Assembly: GCA_015075275.1 (NCBI GenBank)
Contig: JABTUU010000001.1
Location: forward strand, 1,467,216-1,531,215
DNA from: Anaerolineales bacterium
GTDB taxonomy: Bacteria; Chloroflexota; Anaerolineae; Anaerolineales; Villigracilaceae
Direction of reading: 5' to 3'
DNA length: 64,000 bases
This document shows positions 41,950 to 51,096 of the stretch, in pieces. The notes under the pieces were generated by a model. That model did not search any database and was not told where the DNA came from. It saw nothing but the letters and a program-made list of their open reading frames with translations. The position numbers were made by a program, and so were the translations under genes. Each line of letters opens with the position of its first letter. The stretch's first letter is position 1.

Positions 41950-43107
41950 TTATTTGTTTGTATTCAGTTTTCGCGCTTTTTCGACCAGGGGCGGCAATGC
42001 GCTTAGGAATTTATCCACATCTGCGGTTGTGGTTTGAACACCGACCGTCACTCGCAATGACCCAAGCCCCCACTCGCGCGACAAGCCGATGGCGTTCATC
42101 ACTTCGCTGGGTTCTGGGTTGCCCGTTTTGCACGCGGAGCCAGAGGAGCAGGCAAAGCCCGCCGCGTCGAGAAGCGTGAGCAATAAATTTCCATCCACAT
42201 CTTTGAAGGCGAAACTGGCGTGATGCGGCAGGCGCGATCCCATATCACCAGTGAGACGAGAATCGGGAATTGATTCGAGAACCGAGCCAATGATTCTGTC
42301 ACGCAACGGTTGGACATGCGCCACACGTTGATCGCGTTCTTCATTTGTTAATCGCAACGCTTCAGCAAAGCCGACGATGTATGGCACGTTCTGAGTCCCT
42401 GCGCGAAGGTTGAATTCCTGCCCCCCGCCAGTAAGATGCGGAACGAGCGGCGTCCCTTTGCGGACGTACAACGCGCCGACGCCTTTCGGTCCGTAAAATT
42501 TGTGCGCGCCGAGCGACATCATGTCCACGCCGAGGTCGTTCACGTCCACTGGCAGATACGCGGCGGCTTGCACTGCATCCGTGTGAAACAAAATATTATT
42601 TGCGCGGCAGATCTCGGCGATTTCTTTGATGGGATTAATTGTGCCAATTTCATTGTTGGCATACATCACAGAGACGATCGCGGTATCTCCGCAGATCGCT
42701 TTGGCGACAGTCTCCGGCGTGACCATTCCTTGTTCATTCACATCGAGCCATTCGATGAGGAAGCCATCATATTTTCCAAGATACTCGAGGGTCTTCGTCA
42801 CTGCGGGATGTTCGGCACGCGAGGCGAGAATCCATTTGGCGCCGGTCTTTTCGCGCATTGCGTATGCCGCGCCGCGAATCGCAAGGTTGTCCGATTCGGA
42901 GCCGCAGGAGGTAAAAACAATTTCATCGGGCTTGCAATGCAACACGCGCGCAACAGACTCGCGCGACGAGTCGATCGCGGCTTCAGCGATCTGTCCGAAG
43001 CGGTGAACAGACGAAGGGTTGCCGAAAGAAACGTTGAAGAATGGCGACATCGCCTCCACGACGCGAGAATCCACAGGCGTTGTTGCGGAATAATCCAAGT
43101 AAATCAT
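41950..43107 (-). CDS. Cysteine desulfurase (NifS/IscS family)
   Basis: A 385-residue PLP enzyme that releases sulfane sulfur from cysteine for thio-tRNA or iron-sulfur synthesis. The PLP lysine is Lys203 in GAHKFYGPKG and the catalytic loop Cys is Cys326 in SSGSACKTG; AEHPAV (99-104) and HTDAVQA match the PLP site. Length and the short SSGSAC loop fit the NifS-like group. Proximity to mnmA suggests it supplies sulfur to tRNA thiolation. It has no Shine-Dalgarno site; TATAAT is 8 nt before the ATG. Confidence 0.93.
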   Translation of the reverse strand: MIYLDYSATTPVDSRVVEAMSPFFNVSFGNPSSVHRFGQIAEAAIDSSRESVARVLHCKPDEIVFTSCGSESDNLAIRGAAYAMREKTGAKWILASRAEHPAVTKTLEYLGKYDGFLIEWLDVNEQGMVTPETVAKAICGDTAIVSVMYANNEIGTINPIKEIAEICRANNILFHTDAVQAAAYLPVDVNDLGVDMMSLGAHKFYGPKGVGALYVRKGTPLVPHLTGGGQEFNLRAGTQNVPYIVGFAEALRLTNEERDQRVAHVQPLRDRIIGSVLESIPDSRLTGDMGSRLPHHASFAFKDVDGNLLLTLLDAAGFACSSGSACKTGNPEPSEVMNAIGLSREWGLGSLRVTVGVQTTTADVDKFLSALPPLVEKARKLNTNK

Positions 43108-43115
43108 CGCGGCAG

Positions 43116-43121
43116 ATTATA
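43116..43121 (-). promoter_or_regulatory. Candidate -10 box of a leaderless promoter (cysteine desulfurase)
   Basis: TATAAT on the minus strand, 8 nt before the ATG and without a Shine-Dalgarno site. Confidence 0.45.
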
Positions 43122-43210
43122 GCACGATGAGAATAGGAACTTCGCAGGGCAATCGTCCGTTAACCATCGGGTATAACCATGTAAAATTGCGACTCGTTGA
43201 AAGGAGACCA

Positions 43211-44026
43211 ATGAAAAAACGATTTATCATTTTAGGATTATGCGGGTTGTTGATCGCATCATGCGGAGGCGGCGAGACGACAGCGACTCCAACGAACACG
43301 CTCAGTGTGGATGAGATCCAAGCGCTTGCCATCGAGACGTTTTCCGCGGCTCTCACGCAGACCGCACTTGCCGCGCCCTCGGAGACTCCCGTCCCCACTT
43401 TGACAGCGTCGGCTACCTTTGCGCCGTTAGCCACGATTACAAGCGCAGCGCTTCCGCTCGCCTCGGCGACGATGAGCGGCGGCGCGAACGGGTGCTATCG
43501 CATGACATACGCCAGCGATGTAACAATCAAAGATAACGCCGCAATGGAGCCAGGTCAAAGTTTCACTAAAACATGGAAGGTTCTCAACTCAGGCACATGC
43601 GCGTGGGATGCCGGCTTCAAGTTCGCCTTCGTGGGCGGCGAGCAGATGAACGGCGCAACATACACATTCCCAGCGCCAATTTCTGCCGGCGCGGTCGTGG
43701 ACATTTCCGTAGATATGGTTGCGCCAACCAAAAGCGGAACATTGCGCGGAAACTGGCGCATGCAAACCGCCGATGGACAGTTCTTTGGCGACGAGGTGTA
43801 TGTGCAGATCGTCGTTGGCGGAAGCGCTACAACAGGCTCTGGACCAACTACCGCTACAATAGAGCCCACAGAGACACCGCTAACGCCAGACCCCCACTCC
43901 ATAATAAACAAAAAATCCCTCCGCCAGGGAGGGATTTTTTGTTCAAATCATATTCCCGCGTTGCTGAGCGCGGTCAACAACTTGGACAGCGCCGAAGCCA
44001 TTTCAGGGTGCGTTCGCTCGAAGTAA
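43211..44026 (+). CDS. Lipoprotein with NBR1-type Ig domain; original stop lost by frameshift
   Basis: A lipoprotein (lipobox IASC, Cys near 18) with a Thr/Ala-rich linker and one NBR1-like Ig domain (about 95-205), marked by MEPGQSFTKTWKVLNSGTCAW and SGTLRGNWRM. Such domains are widespread in Anaerolineae surface proteins and probably mediate binding. As written, the frame runs through a terminator and antisense to the next gene, ending at 44026. If one C of the CCCCC run at 43891-43895 is removed, the protein ends TPDPTP followed by two TAA codons at 43902-43907, immediately before the terminator. The true end is therefore probably 43904. AAGGAG precedes the ATG. Confidence 0.75.
   Translation: MKKRFIILGLCGLLIASCGGGETTATPTNTLSVDEIQALAIETFSAALTQTALAAPSETPVPTLTASATFAPLATITSAALPLASATMSGGANGCYRMTYASDVTIKDNAAMEPGQSFTKTWKVLNSGTCAWDAGFKFAFVGGEQMNGATYTFPAPISAGAVVDISVDMVAPTKSGTLRGNWRMQTADGQFFGDEVYVQIVVGGSATTGSGPTTATIEPTETPLTPDPHSIINKKSLRQGGIFCSNHIPALLSAVNNLDSAEAISGCVRSK
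43910..43940. terminator. Bidirectional intrinsic terminator
   Basis: AAAAAATCCCTCC and GGAGGGATTTTTT form a perfect stem with a short loop, between the convergent NBR1-Ig lipoprotein and DUF4404 genes. Confidence 0.85.
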
Positions 44027-44214
44027 CTCGTCGCTTCCCGCATTCGTCCCAGCAATGAGTCGTCGGCGCCGACGTCTTCAGAGCGCTCGAGGAGTTCTTC
44101 GATATCCTCGTTGAGTGCGCGTAGAAGCTCGCGTCCTTTTTCGTCCACTGCTTCCGTTGCGTCGAGGGCGGCGTGCAACTCTTCGAGAAGTTGGGCAAGT
44201 TTCTTGTCGGTCAT
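43948..44214 (-). CDS. DUF4404 family protein
   Basis: An 88-residue helical protein of the DUF4404 family, recognised by LAQLLEELHAAL at the start, the central helices with ELLRALNEDIEELLERSE, and the end HPEMASALSKLLTALSNAGI. Function unknown. It is acidic and probably forms a coiled-coil bundle. It lies close to, and in line with, the next small helical gene. Confidence 0.8.
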   Translation of the reverse strand: MTDKKLAQLLEELHAALDATEAVDEKGRELLRALNEDIEELLERSEDVGADDSLLGRMREATSYFERTHPEMASALSKLLTALSNAGI

Positions 44215-44275
44215 ATCGCTCGCTTTCCAGTCGTTTAATGTGGAAGTGCGCGTCTATTGTACGCCTCGTTCGCGT

Positions 44276-44536
44276 TCAATACAAGAGGTCGCGAGTCGCC
44301 TGCTCGACTTCCTCATAGATTTGCTCCACTTCTTCTTTCATCTCCGCCGAAACGCCCGCCGTCTGTGGGATGAACTTGACCATATCCTTCGCTTGCCGAA
44401 ACAGATCTTTGACTTGCGCGATGTACGAGAAATCGGATCTGCCCAGCCCGGTCGAGGGAACAGAAAGCTCGCGCGCTTGCTGAATCAACATGCGGGCGCG
44501 AATGAGACGCTCTGTCGCGGGGATAAGCCTAACCAT
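44276..44536 (-). CDS. Small helical protein, unknown function
   Basis: An 86-residue helix-rich protein with no recognised family. It has an N-terminal basic helix (LIPATERLIRARMLIQQARE), a Gly/Ser turn with STGLGRSDFSY and a C-terminal acidic helix (SAEMKEEVEQIYEEVEQATR). AAGGAGG lies just before the ATG, so it is well translated. It is flanked by DUF4404 and an SDR gene in the same direction. Confidence 0.65.
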   Translation of the reverse strand: MVRLIPATERLIRARMLIQQARELSVPSTGLGRSDFSYIAQVKDLFRQAKDMVKFIPQTAGVSAEMKEEVEQIYEEVEQATRDLLY

Positions 44537-44551
44537 AGCCGCCTCCTTTCA

Positions 44552-45355
44552 TTACGCCAGCAGGGCTTTCATCTGCTTGTAGATAAAGTGCGTCGCTCCT
44601 TTCGGGTTGAAGCGATAGAACTTGTCTAAAAAGGAAGCGTCCGAACCAACGGTAACGCTGTAGCGGCCATTCTCAACGGCGTCTACAATGATTTGGGCGG
44701 CTTTCTCCGGCGCCAGCATTTTGAACGAGGACGACTCGGCAGTTTCTCCGCCGGGAGTGACAACGCCGGAGTTAGCGGCGATATTTGTGCCGATGGCGCC
44801 CGGATAGATCACCGTCACCCCGACGTTCGTCTCTAAAAGTTCGGCATACAGACCCTCAGTAAGCAGTTTGACCGCCGCCTTGCTTGCGCCATAGATCGTT
44901 TGTCCCGGCACGGGAAGAAAACCGCCCATGCTCGACACATTAGCGATGTGCGCTTCCGGGCGCTCTAATAAATACGGAAGGAACGCTTTCAGCATGTAAA
45001 TCGTCCCATACAGGTTCACATTAAGCACACGCTCGATTGCGTCGAATTCCAGTTGACTCAAGCGAACGAAAGGTTGAATGATGCCGGCGTTATTGATCAT
45101 GCCATCCACCGCGCCAAAGCGGGCGATCACTTGCTGCGGAAGCGCGTCCACCGCTTTTTTGTCGGTGATATTCAAGACAAAGGTTGCCAGCTTATCTTTC
45201 TTATCGCCAGCCAGATTCGCCGTCTCCTGCAAAGCGGCTTCGTTCATATCCACTGCGGCGACATTCGCGCCTTTGGAGAGCAGGTTGAGGACGATCTCAC
45301 GCCCCATGCCGTTTCCGCCTCCGGTGACAACGATCGTTTTATTCTGTACTTTCAT
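44552..45355 (-). CDS. Short-chain dehydrogenase/reductase
   Basis: A 267-residue NAD(P)-dependent SDR. The cofactor motif is TGGGNGMGREI (11-21), NNAG lies near 89, and the active site is formed by Ser in NVSSMGG with Tyr and Lys in YGASKAA near 155. Classical SDR length. The Asp in AAVDMN after the second strand suggests NAD rather than NADP preference. AAGGAG precedes the ATG. Substrate unknown. Confidence 0.9.
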   Translation of the reverse strand: MKVQNKTIVVTGGGNGMGREIVLNLLSKGANVAAVDMNEAALQETANLAGDKKDKLATFVLNITDKKAVDALPQQVIARFGAVDGMINNAGIIQPFVRLSQLEFDAIERVLNVNLYGTIYMLKAFLPYLLERPEAHIANVSSMGGFLPVPGQTIYGASKAAVKLLTEGLYAELLETNVGVTVIYPGAIGTNIAANSGVVTPGGETAESSSFKMLAPEKAAQIIVDAVENGRYSVTVGSDASFLDKFYRFNPKGATHFIYKQMKALLA

Positions 45356-45574
45356 GATGTTTACTCCTTTGAGCGTGCGTCCGAAACGCGCTTTAGCGAT
45401 TCGACGCCCTCATGAATAGGGTATGCCTTCTTCCTTAAAAACAGGATAACATATTTCAAACCTGTGTTTAGTGACGTTTATCCTGTGAAGATCATCTACT
45501 TTATCGTATTCGACAGACGACAACATCTCGCCAATTTCGCCGTAAGGAAAAGAATCGGACACGCGCGTCCGAAT

Positions 45575-45580
45575 TATAAT
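45575..45580 (+). promoter_or_regulatory. Candidate -10 box of a leaderless promoter
   Basis: TATAAT, 6 nt before the ATG of the CAP-LysM gene and without a Shine-Dalgarno site. Confidence 0.45.
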
Positions 45581-45586
45581 TGCCGT

Positions 45587-46954
45587 ATGCGTTTCAGAAA
45601 ATTATTTCGGCTCTTCGCGCTGACGGCGTGGGGGCTTGCTCTATTCATCCCCCCTCGAACGGCGGCGGCGCAAACCAGCGCCTATGAATTGATCCTCGCC
45701 ATGAATACGTTACGCGTATCGTACGGATTGCCCGCGCTCGTCGAAGACCCGATCATCAACGCCGTCGCTCAAGCCACAGCGCAGACGATGGCAGCGAACA
45801 ACATGTCGTGGCACATCGGCGACGTGCGCGGGCGTCTCGCCGCGGCAGGCTACGGCGGCGGCGCCACAGTCTGGGCGACCGAGAATTTCGCCGTAAGCGG
45901 CGGGAACATGGGCGTTGACGAGATCATGGCGGTTTGGGCTGACCCGGATCATATGCGCCCCGCCGTTACCCCGGCATATTGCAATATCGGCGCGGGAGTG
46001 GCGACGGTGGGCGGTAAGACCTATTATGTCTTGCAAGCCGCTTATGTTTCCAGGCAGGAGTGCGGCAGTTATACGTCTGCCGCGGGCGCCGGCTCCGCTT
46101 CGGGAACGGCGATCAGCCCGGTCTCGCAGCTGATCGTTCCCGTTCAGATCGCCACGCCCGACGCAAGCGGAAAAATCTATCACGAAGTCAAAGCGGGGCA
46201 ATCCTTCTGGTCTATCGCGATCGCATATCAGATCACTATTCAAGATTTAGAAGCGTGGAACAATATTTCGCGCGCTGCGCCTCTGCAAACGGGACAACGC
46301 CTGTTCATCCCCAATAAAGATACCGCGGGATACGCCACGCCGACTCCGCGCGGCATGGTCGTGACGCAAACTCCCGACGCAGACGGAAGAATCGTACATG
46401 TCGTTCAACCGTATCAATCATTGTTCACCATCGGCGAGGCGTATCGCGTTTCGGTAGATCGGATTTTACAGTTGAACGGGCTTCAAGCGGACTGGCCCCT
46501 GCAGATCGAACAGAAACTTATCATCTCGCCGGGCAACGTCACGCCCAGCCCCACGTTGAGCGCGATTCAAAAACTGACGCCCGAAGCGGACGGCAACTAT
46601 TATCACATCGTGCAAATCGAACAAACGCTTTCAGGCATCGCCGCTTTGTATAACGTGCCGCTCGCCGATTTGATGAACTGGAACGGACTCGACGCAACGT
46701 CTATCATCATCCCGAATCAAAAATTGCTGTTACGTATTTCACCGCCCGCAACGGCGACATTTACGCCCGCGCCGGCAACGATCACGCCGCTTCCGAGCGC
46801 TTCCATGACCTCGCCGCCGACGACGGAAATTACACCGACGGCTATTGCCGTCGCAGAAGAAGCCGACAACAGCTCCAACGAAGGCGTTATGTTATTCGTC
46901 GGGATACTTTTGATCGGCGGGTTGCTGTGGTGGAGGTTTTCACGGAAGAATTAA
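45587..46954 (+). CDS. Secreted CAP-domain protein with three LysM repeats
   Basis: A 455-residue secreted protein: signal peptide (about 1-27, ending AAAQ), a CAP/SCP domain (about 30-160, with HIGDVRGRLAAAGYG and VWATENF), three LysM domains (about 200-245, 265-310 and 335-385, each with a Y-H-x-V-x-x-G/E-Q-S/T pattern), a Thr/Pro linker and a C-terminal helix followed by WWRFSRKN. LysM modules bind peptidoglycan or chitin-like glycans, while CAP domains may be structural or proteolytic. The tail helix with basic end indicates membrane anchoring. The start ATG lies 6 nt after TATAAT, and the longer reading frame is not credible. Confidence 0.88.
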   Translation: MRFRKLFRLFALTAWGLALFIPPRTAAAQTSAYELILAMNTLRVSYGLPALVEDPIINAVAQATAQTMAANNMSWHIGDVRGRLAAAGYGGGATVWATENFAVSGGNMGVDEIMAVWADPDHMRPAVTPAYCNIGAGVATVGGKTYYVLQAAYVSRQECGSYTSAAGAGSASGTAISPVSQLIVPVQIATPDASGKIYHEVKAGQSFWSIAIAYQITIQDLEAWNNISRAAPLQTGQRLFIPNKDTAGYATPTPRGMVVTQTPDADGRIVHVVQPYQSLFTIGEAYRVSVDRILQLNGLQADWPLQIEQKLIISPGNVTPSPTLSAIQKLTPEADGNYYHIVQIEQTLSGIAALYNVPLADLMNWNGLDATSIIIPNQKLLLRISPPATATFTPAPATITPLPSASMTSPPTTEITPTAIAVAEEADNSSNEGVMLFVGILLIGGLLWWRFSRKN

Positions 46955-46975
46955 GATTGTTGCGACTAAAAATTT

Positions 46976-47193
46976 CTACATGGAAATATCTATCATTATA
47001 ATTCGACAAACAGATTTTTCTCTCTGATTCACATCAAGCGTAGTCAAGGGAACATTAAGCCGCACGGCAACATCTACATAGACAGAATCAGTCCCGCGCG
47101 ATCCAAGCTCAGCTGCGAGCCGCACTGCTTATAGAAAACATCCCCGGAGATCAGCCGAGCCATCCAAACGCTGGCATCCACAACAATAAACAT
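46976..47193 (-). pseudogene. Internally deleted vapC-type PIN toxin remnant
   Basis: This fills the 350-nt gap between the CAP-LysM and propeller genes. The minus strand begins MFIVVDASVWMARLISGDVF, the first strand of a PIN domain with its catalytic Asp. After a frame change the rest reads AAELGSRGTDSVYVDVAVRL then NVPLTTLDVNQREK, the C-terminal third of a VapC-like protein. The middle (about 60 residues with the other acidic residues) is missing, and no antitoxin gene is seen. It is a dead toxin gene. Confidence 0.6.
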
Positions 47194-47302
47194 TGTCGCC
47201 GCGACCTGGAAACGGCTTTCGCGTTGGTATAGATGTTTTCGCGGAAAACTAGAGACGGTTTCACCCACAAAAAGGTACAATTAGCAAAGGTAAGGAGCAG
47301 GC

Positions 47303-48379
47303 ATGGATTGGCGAAATTACATCACCGTTAATCTTAGGATCGCGGCGCGGTCAGGCGCGCTTTTATTTTGCCTCATCCTTCTATCTGCGGCTTGGCTTTA
47401 TTTTTTCATCGCTCCCACATCTTATATTTGGGTCATGGACTTGGGAGATCAACTGAACAAAACCTATCTCGTTAAAATGTGCCCGAATGGCAAGCGGCTA
47501 TGGCGGGTCCAATTTGGGCAAAGCGGACAGATCGCCTACGATCCGAATCAAAACGCAGTTTGGGCGCCTGAGTTGGGCGATATCGGCGACCTCCATTACG
47601 ATCAATTGGTCAAGCTGGATCAAGACGGTCGGGTGGAAGATCGAATTCAAGGGTACCGCACGCGAACGCTGGCGGTTGATCCGCGCGACAGCCGGCTATG
47701 GACGCAAAAGCTGATAGCGCCTCCGGGGCAGAGTCAATACGATCACCTGCTCGCGCAGCTTGCCCCAAACGGTAAATTCCTGTCTTCAAGAAGAGGAATT
47801 ATCCCGATGGGGATTTGGTCGCTCTCGCTTGACCTGCGCAACGGCACAGTTTGGATCGGCGCATCTAAAAAACTGATTCATCTGACCCCTGAATGGGTTA
47901 TTTTATTTGAAACATCCGATGTGGATTTCTTCTCCAATGGGCTTCATCAAATTGCGATTGACCCGCTAAACGGCGACGTTTGGCACACCACCATGAGAGG
48001 CGACGTTTACAGGCGGTCATGGGATGGAACGGTACAAGCAAAGACGGGCGGCTTGAGCGATCCAATTGCAGTCGCCGTCTACCCGCAAGACCATAGCGCG
48101 TGGGTAGCAAACTATGATCAGCCCGGCGCTGGCTCCGTTGTGAAGATCAGCCCGGCGGGCGAAATTCTCTTTAGTATGGAAACCCCATCTCACGCGCACC
48201 TTGTAGGAGTCAATCCTTATGACGACGTCGTCTGGGTCGGTTATGAGGGCGGCATCCTTTTGCTCGACCAAAGCGGGGAACTTCTCAACACTTTAGCCGG
48301 ATTCAATACGCCGATTTCCATAGCGTTCAGCCAGCCTGAAAGCGTTTGGAAAGGGTTGCGCGATTGCACGATGAAATGA
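47303..48379 (+). CDS. Membrane-anchored beta-propeller protein
   Basis: A 358-residue protein with one N-terminal helix (about 15-37, LLFCLILLSAAWLYFFIA) and an extracytoplasmic region made of six to seven NHL/SMP30-like blades, visible as recurring blocks such as IAYDPNQNAVWAPEL, LAVDPRDSRLW, LSLDLRNGTVWI and VGVNPYDDVVWVGY. No catalytic motif stands out. AAGGAG lies 6 nt before the ATG. It may bind a ligand or another envelope protein. Confidence 0.7.
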   Translation: MDWRNYITVNLRIAARSGALLFCLILLSAAWLYFFIAPTSYIWVMDLGDQLNKTYLVKMCPNGKRLWRVQFGQSGQIAYDPNQNAVWAPELGDIGDLHYDQLVKLDQDGRVEDRIQGYRTRTLAVDPRDSRLWTQKLIAPPGQSQYDHLLAQLAPNGKFLSSRRGIIPMGIWSLSLDLRNGTVWIGASKKLIHLTPEWVILFETSDVDFFSNGLHQIAIDPLNGDVWHTTMRGDVYRRSWDGTVQAKTGGLSDPIAVAVYPQDHSAWVANYDQPGAGSVVKISPAGEILFSMETPSHAHLVGVNPYDDVVWVGYEGGILLLDQSGELLNTLAGFNTPISIAFSQPESVWKGLRDCTMK

Positions 48380-48403
48380 GATTTGTATAATCGGCAATCA
48401 CAA

Positions 48404-48433
48404 CAAAAAGCGGACGAGTCTCCTCATCCGCTT
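48404..48433 (-). terminator. Intrinsic terminator after nrdJ
   Basis: On the minus strand AAGCGGATGAG pairs with CTCGTCCGCTT across a 4-nt loop with one mismatch, followed by TTTGTTG. It lies between the nrdJ gene and the convergent propeller gene. Confidence 0.7.
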
Positions 48434-48447
48434 CAACTTTAAAATCT

Positions 48448-51009
48448 CTAGCATTCCGAAAACCCGCACGCATAACACTTCCTGCATCCCTCCTCATTCA
48501 CCACGGCCGCTTCGCCGCACTCAGGACACAGGTCGCCGATCTTCACCTTCCGGGCTGACGGCTCGCTGTGTTTACCGTTCCCATTCGTTCCCGCAGCGGC
48601 TCCGTTCTTCTCATTCAAATAACCGTCCAACACTTGCCCAATGCCGTCAGGCAATGAGCGCACACGGTTGGGACCGAATCCCAACGAACGCCCGCCGCCA
48701 ATGCCAGCCAACTGCGCGACGACTTCACGCATGCGGTCAACCGGCGCAACCGGAGAAGCCATGCGCAAGATATACGAGACCAAGCGTCCAATCGCTTCAG
48801 AAACTGCCGCAATTTCAGAGCCTGCTTTAGCGGTATTGACAAATGCTTCAAACGGTTGACCGCCGCCGTTCTCATTGATGGTGATGAACGCCTTACCGAC
48901 CGGCGTTTCAACGTTATACGTTTTGCCCGCCAACGCTTTCGGACGCGGCTTCTTCAAATCGTGCCATATCATAGGAGCCGTTTGGTTGATAGAATCCACC
49001 GCTGGCTGAGATTGAGGCGTCTTTTTATCCGCCGTCGCATTCGTCTCCAACACTACTTTATCGCGCGAGCCAGTCACATACACCGTGATGCCTTTACATC
49101 CAAGCTCCCACGCCAGCATGTACGCGGTCGCCACATCCTGCTCCGTTGCGCCTTCAGGAAAATTCACCGTCTTCGACAGCGAGTTATCTACAAACGCCTG
49201 CAACGCGCTTTGCATGCGCACATGTTCATCGGCGGTCACATCCGCCGATACAACGAACGTATCGCGCACCGACTGCGGCAACTCTTTAATGTGTTGACAC
49301 GTCCCCTCGCGCATCGCCTGCTCGACGATCTCCTGTCGCTTCTCTTCGCCCAGCCCCAATTTTTTCAACGCCTCATCAAAGCGCGGGCTGGCATACGCAA
49401 GCTTCAAATCTTTGCCGTTATCGTTGACGTGGCGGATGTATGCCAGTGCGAACACAGGCTCGCACCCGTAACCTTCGCATCCCGCGACTGTGGCAATCGT
49501 CCCCGTCGGCGCGACCGTGGTCTGCGCAGCGTTGCGGATTCCATGTTGGCGGATTCCATCCACCACCGTCTCCCACTCGACGTTCGGCCTGCCCCAGTTA
49601 TTCTGATAGTTGACCAACGTCTGCGGCGGCGCCCACTTCATATTTTTCTTGTCGTAGATACTTCCTTCGATGGCAGGGAACGCGCCGCGCTCCTTCGCCA
49701 ACTCGACGCTCGTGACCATCGCGTGATAACGGACGAACTCCATCACCTGCGCGCCAAACTCCTGCCCCTCTTTCGATCCATATCGCACGCCGACGTGATA
49801 CATCAAATCCGCGAGCCCCATGATGCCAAGTCCGATGCGGCGCGCGCGATGAGCGGCTTCGCTCAGTTGCGGAACGGCGGGAACATACGCGTTCGCTTCG
49901 ACGACGTCGTCCAAGAATCTTGTCGCGGTGACAACGCTCTCGCGCAACAATTCCCAATCAACGGTTCCATCGGGTCCGCAATGCTCATTGAGATTCACCG
50001 AACCGAGACAGCAGTTTTCATAAGGACCAAGCCATTGCTCACCGCACGGGTTCGTCGCCTCCAGCGGATACAAATGCGGAACAGGGTTCGAACGATTCGC
50101 CGCATCCAAGAACAACACGCCAGGTTCGCCGTTGTGGTGCGCCTGTTTGACGATCTTATCGAACAACTCGCGCGCTTTCACTTTTTTGTATGTATGGATT
50201 GTGATCCCAGCGGCTTCGGCTTGTTCGAGCGTGCCGCTAAATCTCTTTTGCTTCATCTCTTTCAAGTCGGGGAAGCGCAACTCCCATTCTTCATCGTTTT
50301 TCACCGCGCGCATGAACGCATCCGTGATGCCGACGGAGATATTGAAATTAGTAATATGATTCTCGTTGATCTTACAGGTGATGAAATCTTCCACATCGGG
50401 ATGATCCACGCGCAAGACAGCCATATTGGCGCCGCGCCTTGTTCCGCCCTGCGCGATCTCGCCAAAGGCATGATCGTATACGCGCAAGAATCCAACGGGT
50501 CCCGTCGCCTGACCCGCCGAAGTCTGCACCATCGCTCCTTGCGGGCGAAGACGCGAAAACGAGAATCCGTTCCCGCCGCCCGTTTGTTGGATCAGCGCCG
50601 CATCGCGCAAAGTCTGGAAGATGCCCGCGCCGTCGCGCCCCATATCATCGGAGATAGGCAATACAAAACACGCCGCAAGTTGACCCAACGGAGTCCCTGC
50701 GCCCGTAAATGTTGGGGAGTTCGGAAAAAATTTCTTACTGGACAGCAAATGGTAGTATTCAGTCGTCCGCTCTTGAACGTCGGCGTTCCACGCCGCTTCC
50801 ACTTTGGCAACATGATACGCTACGCGCCAAAACATCTCTTCGACCGTTTCAGCCGGCTTGCCGTCGTCTCCGCGGCGGACGTAACGCTTCATTAACACCT
50901 GCCGTGCGTTATCGGTCAGATTCGCCTCGGGCAATCCTTTCGGCATAGGCGGCGTAGGAAGCAACCCGTTTGTTATTCGCTCGGTTTTCGCAGCGGCTTT
51001 GACTGCCAT
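48448..51009 (-). CDS. nrdJ: Adenosylcobalamin-dependent ribonucleotide reductase (class II)
   Basis: An 853-residue class II enzyme that reduces ribonucleotides to deoxyribonucleotides using adenosylcobalamin, independent of oxygen. Core motifs: [15 protein letters not shown] near 135, the active-site region [21 protein letters not shown], and [19 protein letters not shown] in the barrel. A C-terminal extension has a zinc ribbon (CPECGE and [12 protein letters not shown]). The start at 51009 (MAVKAAAK) has GAGGAG upstream. It follows nrdR, its likely regulator, in the same direction. Confidence 0.95.
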   Translation of the reverse strand: MAVKAAAKTERITNGLLPTPPMPKGLPEANLTDNARQVLMKRYVRRGDDGKPAETVEEMFWRVAYHVAKVEAAWNADVQERTTEYYHLLSSKKFFPNSPTFTGAGTPLGQLAACFVLPISDDMGRDGAGIFQTLRDAALIQQTGGGNGFSFSRLRPQGAMVQTSAGQATGPVGFLRVYDHAFGEIAQGGTRRGANMAVLRVDHPDVEDFITCKINENHITNFNISVGITDAFMRAVKNDEEWELRFPDLKEMKQKRFSGTLEQAEAAGITIHTYKKVKARELFDKIVKQAHHNGEPGVLFLDAANRSNPVPHLYPLEATNPCGEQWLGPYENCCLGSVNLNEHCGPDGTVDWELLRESVVTATRFLDDVVEANAYVPAVPQLSEAAHRARRIGLGIMGLADLMYHVGVRYGSKEGQEFGAQVMEFVRYHAMVTSVELAKERGAFPAIEGSIYDKKNMKWAPPQTLVNYQNNWGRPNVEWETVVDGIRQHGIRNAAQTTVAPTGTIATVAGCEGYGCEPVFALAYIRHVNDNGKDLKLAYASPRFDEALKKLGLGEEKRQEIVEQAMREGTCQHIKELPQSVRDTFVVSADVTADEHVRMQSALQAFVDNSLSKTVNFPEGATEQDVATAYMLAWELGCKGITVYVTGSRDKVVLETNATADKKTPQSQPAVDSINQTAPMIWHDLKKPRPKALAGKTYNVETPVGKAFITINENGGGQPFEAFVNTAKAGSEIAAVSEAIGRLVSYILRMASPVAPVDRMREVVAQLAGIGGGRSLGFGPNRVRSLPDGIGQVLDGYLNEKNGAAAGTNGNGKHSEPSARKVKIGDLCPECGEAAVVNEEGCRKCYACGFSEC

Positions 51010-51051
51010 GACATACTCTCCTCTATTTATAAATTTCGACAAAAAAACCGA

Positions 51052-51086
51052 CGTCCGGCAATGCCATACATTTTATGGCGTCCGGC
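51052..51086. promoter_or_regulatory. Direct repeats flanking a palindrome before nrdJ
   Basis: CGTCCGGC occurs at 51052-51059 and again at 51079-51086, and between them GCCATA-CATTT-TATGGC (51063-51079) forms a hairpin or operator. It lies in the 87-nt gap between nrdR and nrdJ. It does not match the usual NrdR box by eye, but the placement suggests control of nrdJ. Confidence 0.45.
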
Positions 51087-51096
51087 TATCGGCGCA

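Noticed and set aside
48856..50895. A 679-codon open frame on the plus strand opposite nrdJ
   Set aside because: It is antisense to the well-conserved nrdJ reading frame, is dominated by Arg and His, and shows no domain. High GC at third positions opens such frames.
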